Assembly (NCBI GenBank): GCA_036346405.1
Contig: CM070548.1
Span: 47,479,779-47,543,778 of the forward strand
Length of the DNA: 64,000 bases
DNA from: Phyllostachys edulis
Taxonomy: Eukaryota > Streptophyta > Magnoliopsida > Poales > Poaceae
Reading direction: 5' to 3'
Below the pieces are notes generated by a model, which was not told where the DNA came from, made no database searches, and saw nothing but the letters and a program-made list of their open reading frames with translations. Each line of letters begins with the position of its first letter. Position 1 is the stretch's first letter. This document shows positions 23,355 to 36,290 of this stretch, one piece after another. The position numbers were made by a program, and so were the translations under genes.

Positions 23355-26300
23355 GAATTGTTTGAGCGGTCTGATTGAAGATGGACGGCCCCGATTGAGA
23401 TGGCCATTCGGACCGTCCGAACGGCCAAGCTACGTGGATGGTTCGATTGAAATTAGACGGTGGATCTATTCGGACCAGGTCAGACGGTCCGAACGTTCCA
23501 CACGATCCTGACTGTCCGTTTGAAATCGGATGGTGCGTGCGGAATTTTGCTCGAGCCAAGCGCGGGTTAGGTGGTTCAACCGAGTCCAAAGGCACGGGTC
23601 GGAGCAATAGTGTAAGGCTCGGAATAGGATTAGGGTTTGACTGATTTGAAATCTTAGTTCTCCCACTTTGACGAGGCTAGAAAATATAGCAAATAAATTC
23701 TAAAAATTCTAAAATTTTTCAGCGTGGTTCCTGGGATAACCTAGTATCCAGAAAAATTCTGAACCGTCACTTTTCACATATTATTTGCTTATTTTAAATT
23801 CAAACCTACAATAGGTTATTGATTTGAGTTTAAATTTTAAGTGGGTTGAGTTTAGTTCCAAAAATTTGGGAAAAATTATATTAATTCAAAATAATTATTT
23901 CAGTATTTGAATAAATTGTTTCCAGGGGATGATCACAAGTTTTTGTTTCTGTTTTCTTTTGGAACTTCGATTTGAGTTGTATGTTTCCTTTGATTTTCAA
24001 AACTTTCAAATGCAACAAAAATGCAAACACTCTAGAAAAACCAATGTATGTTCAAAAGTTTTAAATTCTCCTCATTTTTATACACTTAAAATACAAACCC
24101 AAGTTTGGGATGTTACATTTCCCCTCATCCAATCCCCTCAACTCACCCCTCCACCCTCGCTCCCACCTCGCTGAAATTGGTGTTTCTTCATCGCTAGTCG
24201 ACCTCCTCTCTGTCGCCTCTAGCGCCACCTCCAGTGGATCTCCACCACCGTCATCACCACCACCGGCTTCGCACGGCCGTGGTCTACCCGGTGCGCACTT
24301 CGCCATCACCAAAGAGCCACTGGAGAGCTGCGCCGTCGTCGACCCGCTCCGCGCCATCGCCAAACCCCTCGCCGCCGATGATTTCTTCGTGCCCGAGCTC
24401 CACCAAGGTGAGCCCTGTGATCCCTGTCTCACCCTCTCGCCGGAGCTCACTGTGGTGCGTAGCGTCGGCGAGCCTTGGTCCCAGAGCACCGCCGGCTTCG
24501 TGCATGGCCACCTCATCCCCTTGCGCACGTGGCTGCTCTGCCACGCCTACGTGGCTGCCTGTGTGTCATACACACGTAAAGTAGCATTGTTTCGTGTGCC
24601 GGTCCACCGTGGACCAAGGTGCGATCTCGTGGACCCGGTCCACAAGACCCAGGCCTACATGTCAGAGCAACATCACTTTTCCTTTAAGAAAATAAATTCT
24701 GCCGAAATTCATTTATCAGTCGATGACGTCATGCTGATGCAATAAATCGATTTTCCTTTAGAAAAGTAATTATAAAAATATGAAAATTCCAATTTCATCA
24801 TTTTATGTGATTTCAATCTTCCGAGAGCCCGTTCTCCTTCGTTCGAGCTCCGATTGAAGTGATTCAAATTTCTAAAATCAAGAACTAGCCAACTAAACAA
24901 AAATTATTTAATTTGGAGTTTACTTGTATTTTTATTTGAATTTTGTTTGAATTTGGCTTATTTTCGCGTACAGATTTCAACAACGTTTGAGAAGAACAAC
25001 TAATTGAACAAGGCATATTACATCCTTTGATCATATTTGAATCCTATTATTTCAAATTATTTAAATTCCATTTAAATTCTTACTACATGCTTATTTATAT
25101 CCAGTTATTTAAATTTATGTTTTAAATTTATAGTTCTGCCTAAATCCTCTGTAAGGCCAATGTTCATATTGAATCAAACATATTTTCACCCTAGATAAAA
25201 CCTAGTTGATACGATAGTATGAACTAAGATCATTTGAAAAAATTATGGTTAGTCATGCTTAGACCCAAAAGTATTTGATTTGGGGAGTTTTCAGCCAAAA
25301 ATCAAATATGGTTTAAAATGTGTTTATGGCTTTGGTGTGCCATAGAAATTTACAAATGGTTTGAAAAACAAAATAAAAATTGGTTTGAACTTGGGCGAAA
25401 TGGATAGTTAGTAGGTGCAGGTTTATTCACGGGCCCAATTCGGGAATGGTTGAGGCCTAGGGGCTATTTTGTAAGTCGTCCAAGTCAGTTAAGGACTAGT
25501 CTTTGAGCATATTTTGCTATGTCCCACCGTACTACCACAAATCTGGAATGGGACAGGCTAGGCTAAATAATTTGCAATGCTCCATTGTTAGTTGTGTCAT
25601 TTTGATGTGTGGGTGTCGGTTAGACTGTATTCCCCCTTGGCGTAAGAGGGGGCTTCCGGCGGGTGGTTAGCCTAATGGAAGTGAAACCTTAGCGGCGCAA
25701 GAGGGAGCTTCTGGCGGATGGTTAGTCCAAAGGAAATGAAACCTTAGCGGGCATGACTACTTTGGAATAGCGTATTGTAAAGGTCTTGTGATAATCTCTT
25801 AGTCACACACCTATGGAAGTGTGTGAGTAGACAGTACAAGTTGATTATCTCTTGTGGGTAAAGTTGTACAACTTCTGCAGAGTGTAAAACTATCCGAATA
25901 GCCATGTCCACGATCATGGACATACTGAGTAAAGCCACTCAAAGTTAGACTTTGGTTTTGATTTTAAAAGATTTTGACAAATGATTTTGGATAGTTTATC
26001 CAATTGGGAAATTTGGCGGTTAGTCATGTGATTGGTGGGTATCCATCACCATATTTCATATGGAGGCTATCCTACTATAAAACTTGAGAGTTTATAAAAT
26101 GAATTTTAGTTACAGAATAACTACTTTGGAACTTAGTACAAATATTTAAAGAAAACATTGCTTGATGCAAATTCAACCAATAAGCCTTCCTTTGATAAAT
26201 TCCTGCATGCATTAACTCTATTATTGGGTGTAACTTGCGGAGCACGGTTGTTTGTGCTTACCCTTGTTTAATGCAAATAAATTTCAGATGAGAAGGACTT

Positions 26301-26577
26301 CGCTATTGGTATGGAGTGCGACGACTAGGCCACTACCCCAATCGATTGCCTATGGTAGATTAGCTGGGCTCTACTACATCTTCTTCATCTTCCGTTGTGT
26401 TCTTTATTGTTGGCTTGTAAGTCTTTCTTGTAATAAACTCTGATATTCCTTAATAAAGTTTTGTGAATTATGGATGTTACCATACCTGTTTACTTGTGTG
26501 AACTAGCCACTGATCATGGAACTAGTTTAGAAATACATAGAGGATTTGGGGGTGTTACTCCCTGGTCTGACAAGGTT

Positions 26578-27010
26578 GACCCTCAAAGGGTTAGCCAATG
26601 TGAGATCAACTACGAATGCGACGACTAGCTTGGTGGTTTACCGGTCGGTTGCCTTGTGGGTAAGGGCAGCCGGTTGGCCTTTATCACTGTCATCTTATGG
26701 CTTATGTTTCCGCTGCGAACTTGGTATTTTATCATGCTATTTGGCCGGTCGGCCCTATGTATGAAATCTGAACCTTGTATGTTTATTGTGTTGTAAATTA
26801 TGAAGATTTCAGTATTGTAATAACTCAGGTATGGCTTGATGTTTGTGATGGTGTATGTGTACCGCTGACTTGGGAGGTACATAATACACCGAGAGCAATA
26901 AGATTTTCTTGTGATGCTACGATGGTCATTCCCGCGTGTGGCTGATACAAGTCCATCGGGCACGTGGGAAGGTTAAGCATTACAAGTCAAATGTCTAGAG
27001 GGCTCTCACA
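26578..27010 (+). mobile_element. LTR E, right part
   Basis: This resumes LTR E after the second AGGTT copy (26573-26577). It has the terminal module of this LTR superfamily: GACCCTCAAAGGG, GGTCGGTTGCCTTGTGGG and GGCCGGTCGGCC, ending with GGGCTCTCACA at 27010. The same module in reverse complement opens solo LTRs A, B and C. No matching TSD was found for the outer element, so it may be rearranged or part of a larger decayed copy. Confidence 0.7.
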
Positions 27011-27261
27011 CGTATCTCACTCGGAGACTATCATCTGGACCCTTATTGTTCCATCCTGTTAAGTGTGTGACAACACAAGATCATGTATATTCGGCCATGG
27101 TCCAAAAACTACTTTCTGGTCCATAAGTCGGTAGCAGTCCCTAGCAGGATATAGTGACTCCCAAATATGCATAAAGATCATATCGGGCGAACCTATATAA
27201 TGCTTATGTACCGATCCCTTTGCCTCACGATACCAGATCAAACTCAAGGTGAGAAGCGTGC
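27011..27261. other. Short unexplained spacer between LTR E and the CACTA element
   Basis: I see no gene, primer-binding site or TSD partner in this stretch. Confidence 0.5.
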
Positions 27262-27279
27262 CATCCTTCTACCAAAAAA

Positions 27280-28260
27280 ATCGTCAGTGATACGTCAGTC
27301 ATCACAAACAGTTATATATACCAACCATCTGTGATTGGAGACATATCACAGGCGGTTGTTGGTGGTAGCCATTTGTGATAGTAGGCCTTCACAGACGGTT
27401 TATACCATAAAACCGTCTGTGATAGTTCATTCTATACCTAAATATTTTTTTTGTTTTTCTGATAGCATCAGAAAATGCTAACTATGCCCTCTGAAAATAA
27501 GCAAGCAGAAAACAGATAAATCACAGATAAATGAATTACAACTCAAAATGCTTTACAACTCAAAATTAATTACAAAAGAATGTTCATATATTGTCGTTAG
27601 AGTTACAATTAATAACAACTCAAAGTGAATTACAAGTGAATCAATTGTTTGAACATGTATTAAGCGGTGTCGCCGGAGTGAAACTCTCCTTTTGAGTGAA
27701 TGATCACCGTCATGATGAAGGTGGAGAGCCATCCTCGAACGTCCGAGACTTTGTCCAGATCGAATGTACTGGATTTGATTGTCATACCCTGTTGTTAGGA
27801 GGAGTAAAGTAGTAAGGATATATATTTAAATTGATAATTAGGAAATAGTTATTACAAGATTGACAAACATCTAGATCATTCATCTTAGCACCCATGATTT
27901 CATGCATATGACGGTAAACGTAGAATGCACATAGGTGGTCTTATAGTTGCTAGTGGCACTGCAAAAATAGAATTACATATATAGGTATAGTCAGTTCGAG
28001 AGACATTATTACAAAGTGTGATATATGATTATTGTGGTGTAGCAAGTACCGAAAATCGTGTCCTGTGTTGCAGTGTGGTGCTCAATTCCATGTGTCTCCC
28101 TGCCTTGGTAACATAGGTGTTGAACGACCTATGTGATTCCAAAAGGTTATCCACGGACCGTATCATAGACGGTTTATTCCACTAAACTACCTGTGATAGT
28201 TCCTTATATAGCTAAAAAATATTCTGTTTTTTGGCTAGCCTCAGGAAATGCTAGCCATGC
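27280..28260. repeat. Left subterminal region of the CACTA element
   Basis: Copies and inverse copies of CACAGACGGTT occur at about 27350, 27397 and 27411. A block at 28150-28260 repeats 27395-27510: TGTGATAGTTC, then an AAATATT run, then CTCTGAAAATAAG. A version of the same block recurs at 37345-37405 near the other end. Such repeats bind the accessory TNPA-type protein in characterised CACTA elements. Function here is inferred. Confidence 0.75.
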
Positions 28261-28379
28261 TCTCTGAAAATAAGAAAGCAGATACAATCACAGATGGAAT
28301 AATTTCTTAATCACTAAATCAATTACAATGGAATAATTTCTTAATTACATGCTGAGTTTCTTAATTACAATGGAACAAT

Positions 28380-28760
28380 TTCCTTTTTAAAAAATAGCCC
28401 TTCACGATGATCGACGCACATATAGCTAGCTTCCTCACTGGGTTCTTCCTCGAGCCTGATGTCGTCTCTGAAAGGAGGCAACTCGTCAAATTGATTGTAC
28501 TATTCCTCACCCACGACATTCTCAACTCTGACAATCCCTCTTTTTCCATGAAGAACTACGTGGTGGTTCTTATTTGTCAGGTCCGTTACATAAAAACTTG
28601 AACAACTTGCTAAGCGAGTACGAATGGTTCGTCTTTGTGTCCGACACGTTTGAGGTCCACAATAGTGACACCATACTTGTCGACCTTCACACCCTATGGA
28701 AGTTTGACCCAATGGCACCAAAACAGGGGATCATGAAAAGTATGTAAGCTTCCAAATCTC
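28380..28760 (-). pseudogene. CACTA transposase relic, DUF4216-like part
   Basis: The minus strand encodes FYVTDLTNKNHHVVLHGKRG and VRVENVVGEE, wording typical of the DUF4216 domain at the C-terminal end of plant CACTA transposases. It lies downstream of the DUF4218 part in the correct order. Stops and frame changes break it on both sides. Confidence 0.8.
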
Positions 28761-28989
28761 CTCTACAAACCCATAGTAGGAGCTCAACCCACGTGGCCCA
28801 GAAGTATTGAACAGCTCGTGAAATGCATCTATGCGGACACCGCTGTTCTGGACTATGCTCTTCCTATCTTAAGCTGTCATATAAAATGTGTACCCATTTA
28901 TATTGTATCCGTGCCACATCACAATTGTAAATTTTGGCCCTTTTGCCAACCATCGCAACATATCATCACTTGACGACCTCCTGGTGAAT

Positions 28990-29545
28990 CGCACCTTTAA
29001 CCATTCGTTGAACCGATGATTGTGCTCTCTTGTGATTCAAACCTCCGACCGGCTTGGATTCTGTTAGCGTACCATGTGTCTAAATAGGCTTGAGCGTATG
29101 TGTCTAAATCGGGAGTGATTGCTTTCCTTCCGATGGTCCCGATACCCTTCAGCCTTCCCTCATGACGAGATAGAGACACACCTATCAGTTCCACCTGAGC
29201 CATGTAATCGACGCAGAACTCAATGACCTCTTCAGTTGTATAACCTTTGATGATGCTGCCCTCTGGCTGAGATTGATTCCATACATAGGACTTGAGAATT
29301 CCAATGTACCTCTCGAACGGGTACATATAACGTAGGAACACAGGGCTGCATATCTTTATCTCTTTTCACAAGGCGAACAATGAGATGGACCATGATATCG
29401 AAAAATGACAGAGGGAAATAGATCTCAAGATGATATAGAGTCGTCACCACCTTGGCCTGCAGAGCATCTAGTCCATCGGGATCGATGACCTTCTGAGCAA
29501 TTGAGTTAAAGAAATAATATAGCCTCATGATTGCCACTCAGACCT
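28990..29545 (-). pseudogene. CACTA transposase relic, DUF4218-like part
   Basis: Two overlapping minus-strand frames give RLYYFFNSIAQKVIDPDGLD, LEIYFPLSFFDIMVHLIVRL, MYPFERYIGILKSYVWNQSQ and GSIIKGYTTEEVIEFCVDY. These are hallmark phrases of the DUF4218 domain of plant CACTA transposases. A frameshift near 29340 splits the domain. Confidence 0.88.
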
Positions 29546-29559
29546 TGTTCAGCAAAATA

Positions 29560-30426
29560 CTTCTAATTGCAACAGGAAGTATTTATGTCAACAGCGCATG
29601 ACAATCATGAGACTTCATACCAAGTAATTTCAAATCTCCCATATAAATAAGTTTCTTCATGCTGGCGGAGTAACCGGACGAAACTTTCACACCATGCAAG
29701 CTCTAGCACAGTTCATTTCTCTTGGCCTTGGACAGAGTATAGCAAGCTAGGGGAAGGTACGTTCGGCCTTCATCGGTCTCTTTTGGTGCTAACTCGGTCC
29801 TTATATTCATATCAACCAAGTCACATCATGCGTTGATACCATCCTTTGTTTTGTCACGAATGTTCAGTAAGAGACCAATCAAGCTATCACATACATTCTT
29901 CTCCACGTGCATGACGTTGATGCAATGGCGAACTTCTAAGTGCTCCTAGTACGGTAAGTCCTAAAAAATTGATCGCTTCTTCCAGATGTTCTTCTGATAG
30001 GACCTCAATTTACATCCCTTTCCAAGCACAACATCGATATCCTTAACCAAATCATAGACCTCTTTCCCTCTAAAATCCTTTGGAGCTGAACCGTCCTCCT
30101 TATTTTCGTCAAATTATTTCTTTATCTTGTGGTATGGGTGATACTTGGGAAGGAACTTACGGTGACGTATGTACACAGTTTTGCGTGAGTTGTTCAGCCA
30201 CACACTCTCGGTATCATCTAAACAATGCGGACAGGCTTTGGTTCCTTTTGTACTAAACCCCGACAGGTTATCAAGGGTAGAAAAATTATTGATGTTGCAG
30301 AACAATATGGCGCATAACGTTTATACGCATCCCATACATGTATCCCTTCGTTCCACAGTGTCACAAGATCTTCTAGCAATGGTGCTAGGTACACATCAAT
30401 ATTGTTCCTAGGTTGCTTTGGCCCTT
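29560..30426 (-). pseudogene. CACTA transposase relic, Tnp2 domain (second half)
   Basis: Minus-strand pieces include PRNNIDVYLAPLLEDLVTLW, GFSTKGTKACPHCLDDTES and RHRKFLPKYHPYHK, typical of the Tnp2 family (PF02992 type). Several stops interrupt it. At 30426 the coding sequence is cut by solo LTR B; its N-terminal continuation is to the right of 35621. Confidence 0.88.
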
Positions 30427-33400
30427 TGTGAGCACCCGGATTTATTAAGCTCATAATACTTAGTCATCCAATTGACCCTAGTATTATCAACCAAATAAAC
30501 CCAGTCTCGAGAGATGTATACTCCCCAGAATGCAGTATACATACCTCACAACAAAAGGATGTATCAATTCTATACAACACATAGTACATAAGCAACAAAC
30601 CCGAAGTTAATATTAATAAGGAATAGGTTATTACAAAAGAGGGGCCTTCTGGCCAAATAACAACAAGAAGAAGTAAGATAACAGCGGAAGCAAAAGTGCT
30701 ATAAAGATGGCTATAACACAAAGCCAATCAGTGTGCCTTAACCCCTAGGCATCTGATCGGACCGCCAAGCTAGTCGTCGAAGAAGCTGCAACACATAGCA
30801 CAAAAGTGAGGCTCTTGGAGCTCACCTTCTTCCTCTGCAACAAAAGCCACAAAAATGCCACAACCACGGGCAGATGAGTACATAAAGTACTCCGCAAGAC
30901 TTACGTGTGAGATAACAGAACTATAAATAGCTACATGCAAGCTTTATTTAAGTGGATGAGGCTTTGGACTCATTTTAGCATAAAGCAAGTTTCATTTGCA
31001 ATAACATAATAGATTGAAGGCAATTTGGCAAAGCATTTTAATTGTTGAAATAACAACGAGATAGTAACATAGTAACAACAACAAGATCAACCTGGAAGTG
31101 ACTAACCCAATAGTCACCACAATAATAGCATGAATATCCATTCATACCAACCCATCAAGTTTTAATTAAATGGTTGAGACTAGTTCTTGAACGACCTTAC
31201 CAAGCATGTCCATAACCTAGGACGAGGCTATTCGAATAGTTTTAACCCTGCAGGGGCGTACCAATGTACCCACACGTCAGACCGCCTTTCCTTTAAGCAC
31301 ACTACCTTTGGTATGCCGGCACGGCTAAGTCCTACGAGACATTTCCAATGGACGATGCTAATTACGAGCCGCTTCCCACGGGGACAAGGACACATTAGAC
31401 AGCCTAACCGTGCGCTAATGCTCCCTCCCAACACCACACACACACATTATTAAAACATACCCACCGACCAGCTCATAATTAACACCTTCCAAAGTACTTA
31501 GTCAAGAGAGGTCCCATATCCCCCTCGTGTGGTTAGCACGCAAAAGCGCTTGGCTTAGTGACCCAAGTAACTCGGTCCTTAGGGACCCAGGCATACCACC
31601 ACATTCCAAAAACCGCACCATCCATCCAATATGCCCAAGTCTAAATCAATCTTTTATTTTCAGTTTTTGATTTTACAAATTAATCAAAGCACAAGTGCTG
31701 GACATATAGGAGTAATAATCAGTTTTGAGTGATCAAGACCATCGACTAAGTCGATGATCGCCCATTACTACCGTTACTAAGCATGTCTAAGCAGTAGAAA
31801 ACGCAACTACTAAGTGATAAGAGCTCATCCAACGAGCTCAAACCACAGCAAATAACCTAGGCTCATTGGTAGTAGAGGATAAACAACTCCTACAGATTAT
31901 GCAACTATAGGATTACTAGCGACATTTAACACAAAGTAGCATGCATACATAGAAGTAAAACAATATATTAACCTTTAAAGTAATGGGACGTTAGAGGGGA
32001 TATGATCAAACTGCTTGCCTTGCTGATCTTGCTCAAGTTGTGGCAGAGGGTCACTCTCGGGATTACCACAAATGTTGAAACCTAACGGAAAAGCGATAAA
32101 GAACCGATAAGAACGACGAAAGTAATCAAGGACAGCACAGCAAACGAACTCCAAATACTCTGAAATTTCTACAGAAGCAGGAGGATGATTTTTAGGGAAT
32201 TTTGCAACAAGAACCAATTGATTTGGATTCTCAATGCAAAAGTTATGAGCAAAACAATTCTGCTCAGCCCTAAAAATACCAAACTGCACTATTCACTAAT
32301 TTAATTATGAGGCAACATTTTCTAGAAAAGTGGTGACACTGAAATTTTTACAGCAAAACCAGCACCTCATGAGATGAATAACACAATTGAGTTCATCTCA
32401 TTTGGAGCTAGATTGCACTTTCTACCATTTTTCAAAAAACAAGACCTTGAACAAAATTATAATGCACAAGAACTCTTTTCTACAACAGCAACAAGATCAA
32501 AGCTAATTTTCACAGTGAGTTCACTAATAGAGGAAACCAACAAAGTTGGTCTCACTCAAAAATAATCTACAGAGCATTAGTTATGTATTTTACAAGTTAA
32601 GCCTTAATTTGAGTGTATATTTAAAGTGAGTTTTAAAATCTAATGGCAAAACTGTGCTCTGAAGCTGAACTCAACTTACAATCATTTTAGGATTAAAGTC
32701 AAGTTCAAGACAGAGCTAACACAATTTGAATGACCTCATTTGGATTTAGAATGAATTAGATATGAAATTTTGAAGTTATTACCTTTTTCAGTTGGCTAAA
32801 ATAACAGTTCACTTGAAGTTCTAAAAACCAGAAATACAAGGGAGGACGTGAGCCACAGATCTTAGATCTAACGGCTCAGACCTCCCAGGTGAACAGCACA
32901 CACGTGCTCAAGAGGTCCAGAGGTCATGGACCTCCTAGCAGCGCGCATGTGCGAGGTGAGGGGAGGTCGTGGCCGTTGATGGCACATCCAACGGGCCACA
33001 ACACGGGAGGGAGGTCCTCAACGGCTGCGATCAACACAGGGAGGACATAAGCGGCAGAGATGACCTCGAGGGAGGTCCACGCGAGGTCTAAACATCACGA
33101 GACCTCCGTGGAGGTCAGACGGCCACGATCGCAGGGAGGTCTTGGACGCTCAAGATCTCCTCAGAGGAGGTCATGGACGTCCCAGAGCTCGCGACCACGC
33201 GCTTGCGCGCACGCACGGACATAGTTAATGCGCGCGGGATAACAAGGAGGTCCGCGCGCAAGGGATCTTAAATGCGCGCAAAAGGGGACAGGGTTAAGAG
33301 CAGTAATGGCGAAACCAATGATTAATGAGATTGGCCAATGATTAGCACATTGAAGGGAGGATCTCGTCTTAACGGCACGCTGTTGGGCGTCCGTTCGACA

Positions 33401-35620
33401 AAACCTTCCCGCAAAGAGCGTGGCCAATGCCGGCGATGCGGACCTCGTGGCGGCAACCAATGGCACCAATGTGTGCGCAATAGCGCAGTACACACTAGGA
33501 TCACTCTCGGCGGCGGCGGTTTTAAACGCCGGCGAGCCGAGATGACCACGACGACAAGCACGGCCAAAAAGACGATTTGAAAAGAAAAGCTCCGCAATGA
33601 CATTCAGCGGGTGCCCAAACAAAGCTCCGCGACATCATACATGCGGGTGCCCAGCGCCTAGGACTATCAGGGAGTACCTGGAGGTCCTAACGATGCCGGG
33701 GAGGTCGAGGATGGCAATGGCCTGAGTTGGAGAAGATGGGGAGCTCCGCTGCTTCAAGCCCAAGCTCCAACTCTAAGCTTCAAGCTCCACTAGCCCCTCC
33801 TGAGAAGGTCAACCTAACAATGAGTTAGGTTCAACTCAGGAGATTTTGGGGGAGCTTAATTGAGCAAGAGGTTGAGAGGGAGCCACTGGAGCAAGCCTTC
33901 ACCAAGGGCTCCAAGCTTCTCGACAACGGCGGCCAAGAGGGGAGGTCAGTGGAGGTAGGAGCTCAGCCAAGCACGGGCATGGCAAGCTCCAAGTGTGTAA
34001 AAGAAGCCAAAGGGAGCTCGAGGAACTTATACCAATGGCACAGAGGTCTGCACCATGGGTTAAGCTCATGGTGAGCTTAGCCCATGGGGAGGTCCATGGG
34101 AGGTCCTGAGCTTGGACACGATTGATGGGACAGGGTAGGTTGAGACAGGGCGTGGCCTAGGTGCAGAAAGGGCTGACATGCATTTAATGCTTGCAGGGCC
34201 GAGCCGTTGGAAATGACAGGCTCGACTTTGCCCACTGCCACGGCCTGCACGCGTGCCCAAGGTAGAAGAAGAACAGGACCTCACATCCACCGTTGGGTCG
34301 AGTGGATGGGGAGGTCCTGGCCCTCGGATGTAATTTTTGAACCGTTACGCCTAATTGACTGGGAGGAGGTCCCAGCCACACGATCAAGGATGGGGAGGTC
34401 ATGGCCTCACGATTTCCTTAATGTGTATGCGCATGTGGGAAAATGGGACAGGAGGTCCAAAGCGTTGGATCTCAATCCAACGGTGCGGACCTCCTGTGAG
34501 GTCTTAACCGCACATGAACTTCAGAACCTGAGGGGGAGGTCATGGCCTTTGGATTTAAATCCAAGGACTCACGACCTCACGTCTTGTGAGGAGGTCTGAT
34601 CGCACGAGGTAGGAGGAGGTCGTGACCGTGGATTTTAAATCCAACGGTGCACAACATGAGATGGGGGAGGTCCTGGGCTGCGATGAATTGCAGCGGAGGT
34701 CGTGGCCTTTGGATCTGAATCCAACGGCTACGACCTCAACAAGGTGGGAGGTCTGAAGGATTTTGACAGAGAGGGGAGGTCATGGCCATGGATCTTTGAT
34801 CCAAGGGCTGTGACCTCAAGTAGGTGGGAGGACTTCACTGTGAATGTTTGAGGAGGAGGTCGTGGCCTTTGGATTGAATCCAACGGCTACGACCTCAACA
34901 AGGTGGGAGGACCTGGCGCTAGATAACGAAGGAGAGGTCAGGGCCGTGGATTTTGATCCAGCGGCCAAGACCTGATGAGGTGGGGAGGTCCTGGCGGTGA
35001 TGGTTTAGGAGGAGGTCGTGGCTGTAGGATTTGAATCCAACGGCTACGACCTCATCAAGGTGGAAATGGAGGTCTGTTGAGCCCGGACTTGGTTGGGTTC
35101 AACCCAAAATGAAAAGGTGGCTCAGCCCAAGCAACAGTGCATGTTGAAATGAGTTATAAAACAGCTGAGACTTTGAAACATTGTTTGGGATAGCAAAACA
35201 ACTCCAAAAATTATGCAATTTTAACTGGAGCTTGCTGACATTAAGATTAACCTTACATAAAATTTTCAGAGGTTATTATGCAATGCATTTTTCTCAGGAA
35301 ATTCACGAAGGTTGTTCAAGGATTTGTTTTACCTCCAAAATTTATCAAACAAGTTTTACAACTTGTGATATTTTTCAGAGGGGTCCCACCTCCGTTTTAG
35401 GACCAAGGAAAAGGTTTTCCAAATGTTTGGCACAAGATTTGTGACAATTGGAAAAAGGAACTTGACTTTGGTCAACAAGAGCTTGTGTTTTTGGATTACA
35501 CAACTCTTGGACAAGAATTACATGAGTGATTAGGGGTTTTCAAGATGTGAGAAAAAGTTTTAATTTCTACACATATAATTATACTTGAACAAACCCTGTT
35601 TATACAGTTGGGATGTTACA
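30427..35620 (-). mobile_element. Solo LTR B, 5.2 kb, with 5-bp TSD
   Basis: It runs from TGTGAGCACCCGG to GGGATGTTACA, flanked by CCCTT at 30422-30426 and 35621-35625. It matches solo LTR A (2291-7691) through most of its length, from the ATTAAGCTCATAATACTTAGTC module to the final 500 bp. It is inserted in the Tnp2 domain of the CACTA relic. No internal region remains. Having two solo copies of this 5-kb LTR in 33 kb shows that LTR-LTR recombination has been active here. Confidence 0.93.
34500..35075. repeat. Array of imperfect palindromes in solo LTR B, about 78-bp spacing
   Basis: Clear units lie near 34697, 34780, 34855, 34935 and 35012. Each has GAGGTCGTGGCC(T/G)TTGGAT, then a short centre, then ATCCAACGGCTACGACCTC, followed by a linker AACAAGGTGGGA. 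The left arm pairs with the right arm over about 18-20 bases with few mismatches. The middle arms vary in parallel, e.g. CATGGCCATGG in one unit and GTGGCTGTAGG in another. Confidence 0.85.
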
Positions 35621-35625
35621 CCCTT

Positions 35626-36290
35626 GGATAATTAGTGACATCAAAATGTACTTATGCTTCATACACAACAAATGAGGATGGTTGTACATACATGGATTCA
35701 CGGGCCAAGTGCTATGTCGGCTACTCATGTAGCCGAAATGATTTATTCTATCTGTACTCAATACAAACCTTATATTCCTTGGTTCCGCACCAAAGTCTTC
35801 GAAGCTCCTATTGAAGTTTCTCCACTAGGCAGAATCAGCAGGGTGTCTTAGCTTTTCATCTTTCTTACGCTCCTCCGAGTGCCAACGCAGCAATCTTGCC
35901 CCCTTTCGGTTCGCAAATAAACGCTTCAAATGGGAAATTACAAACATATACCACAACAACTTAGCAGGAGATCCTTGCTTCACCTCGATGCCCTCACCGT
36001 CATCGAAGTGATTCTTACGCTTGTATCGGGATGCTTTGCACACTAAACATACATGCATATTTGCATACTCTTTACGGTAGAGAATACAATCATTCAGACA
36101 TGCATGTATTCTTTGTACTTCCATTCCCAATGGACAAAGAACCTTCTTGGCTTGGTAGGCGGTTCTGTGCCACACGTTTTCCTTCGGAAGGATGTCTGCT
36201 AGGAGACCTAACAACGCTGTGAAACTCTGGTTGGACCAACCATTGTTTGCCTTTAATTTCAGCAGTTCAAGCACGGATGACAACCTTGTG
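35626..36290 (-). pseudogene. CACTA transposase relic, Tnp2 domain (first half)
   Basis: The minus strand encodes SSVLELLKLKANNGWSNQSF, LPKENVWHRTAYQAKKVLCP and QRIHACLNDCILYRKEYANM followed by HVCLVCKASRYK. This is the N-terminal part of Tnp2, including its Cys pair. It joins the following domain through a frameshift near 36290 and is cut by solo LTR B at 35620. Confidence 0.9.

Larger units (their letters stand above)
11167..24117 (-). mobile_element. Solo LTR C (about 2.45 kb), interrupted by the Sirevirus-like element
   Basis: The plus strand reads TGTGAGGACCC at 11167 through GGGATGTTACA at 24117, so the LTR lies in minus orientation. TTTCC flanks it at 11162-11166 and 24118-24122. Its own sequence is 11167-12860 plus 23360-24117. 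It is inserted in solo LTR D. Its terminal module (CCTCTGCAACAATTAAGC near 11565) is the reverse complement of the one in LTR E, so it belongs to the same superfamily of long LTRs. Confidence 0.88.
10481..26572 (+). mobile_element. Solo LTR D (about 3.1 kb), interrupted by solo LTR C and the Sirevirus-like element
   Basis: It starts with TGTAACATCCCAAAG at 10481 and ends with GGTCTGACA at 26572, flanked by AGGTT at 10476-10480 and 26573-26577. Its own sequence is 10481-11166 plus 24123-26572. The second part has several AATAAA-like signals near 26270-26460, as expected for the transcript end in an LTR. The GC-rich, CT-rich tract at 24120-24560 resembles a 5' leader and gives long chance open frames. 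No internal region is present. Confidence 0.88.

Noticed and set aside
24110..24745. 211-codon plus-strand open frame
   Set aside because: It straddles the junction of solo LTRs C and D, and its composition is that of the CT-rich LTR leader; no domain is seen.
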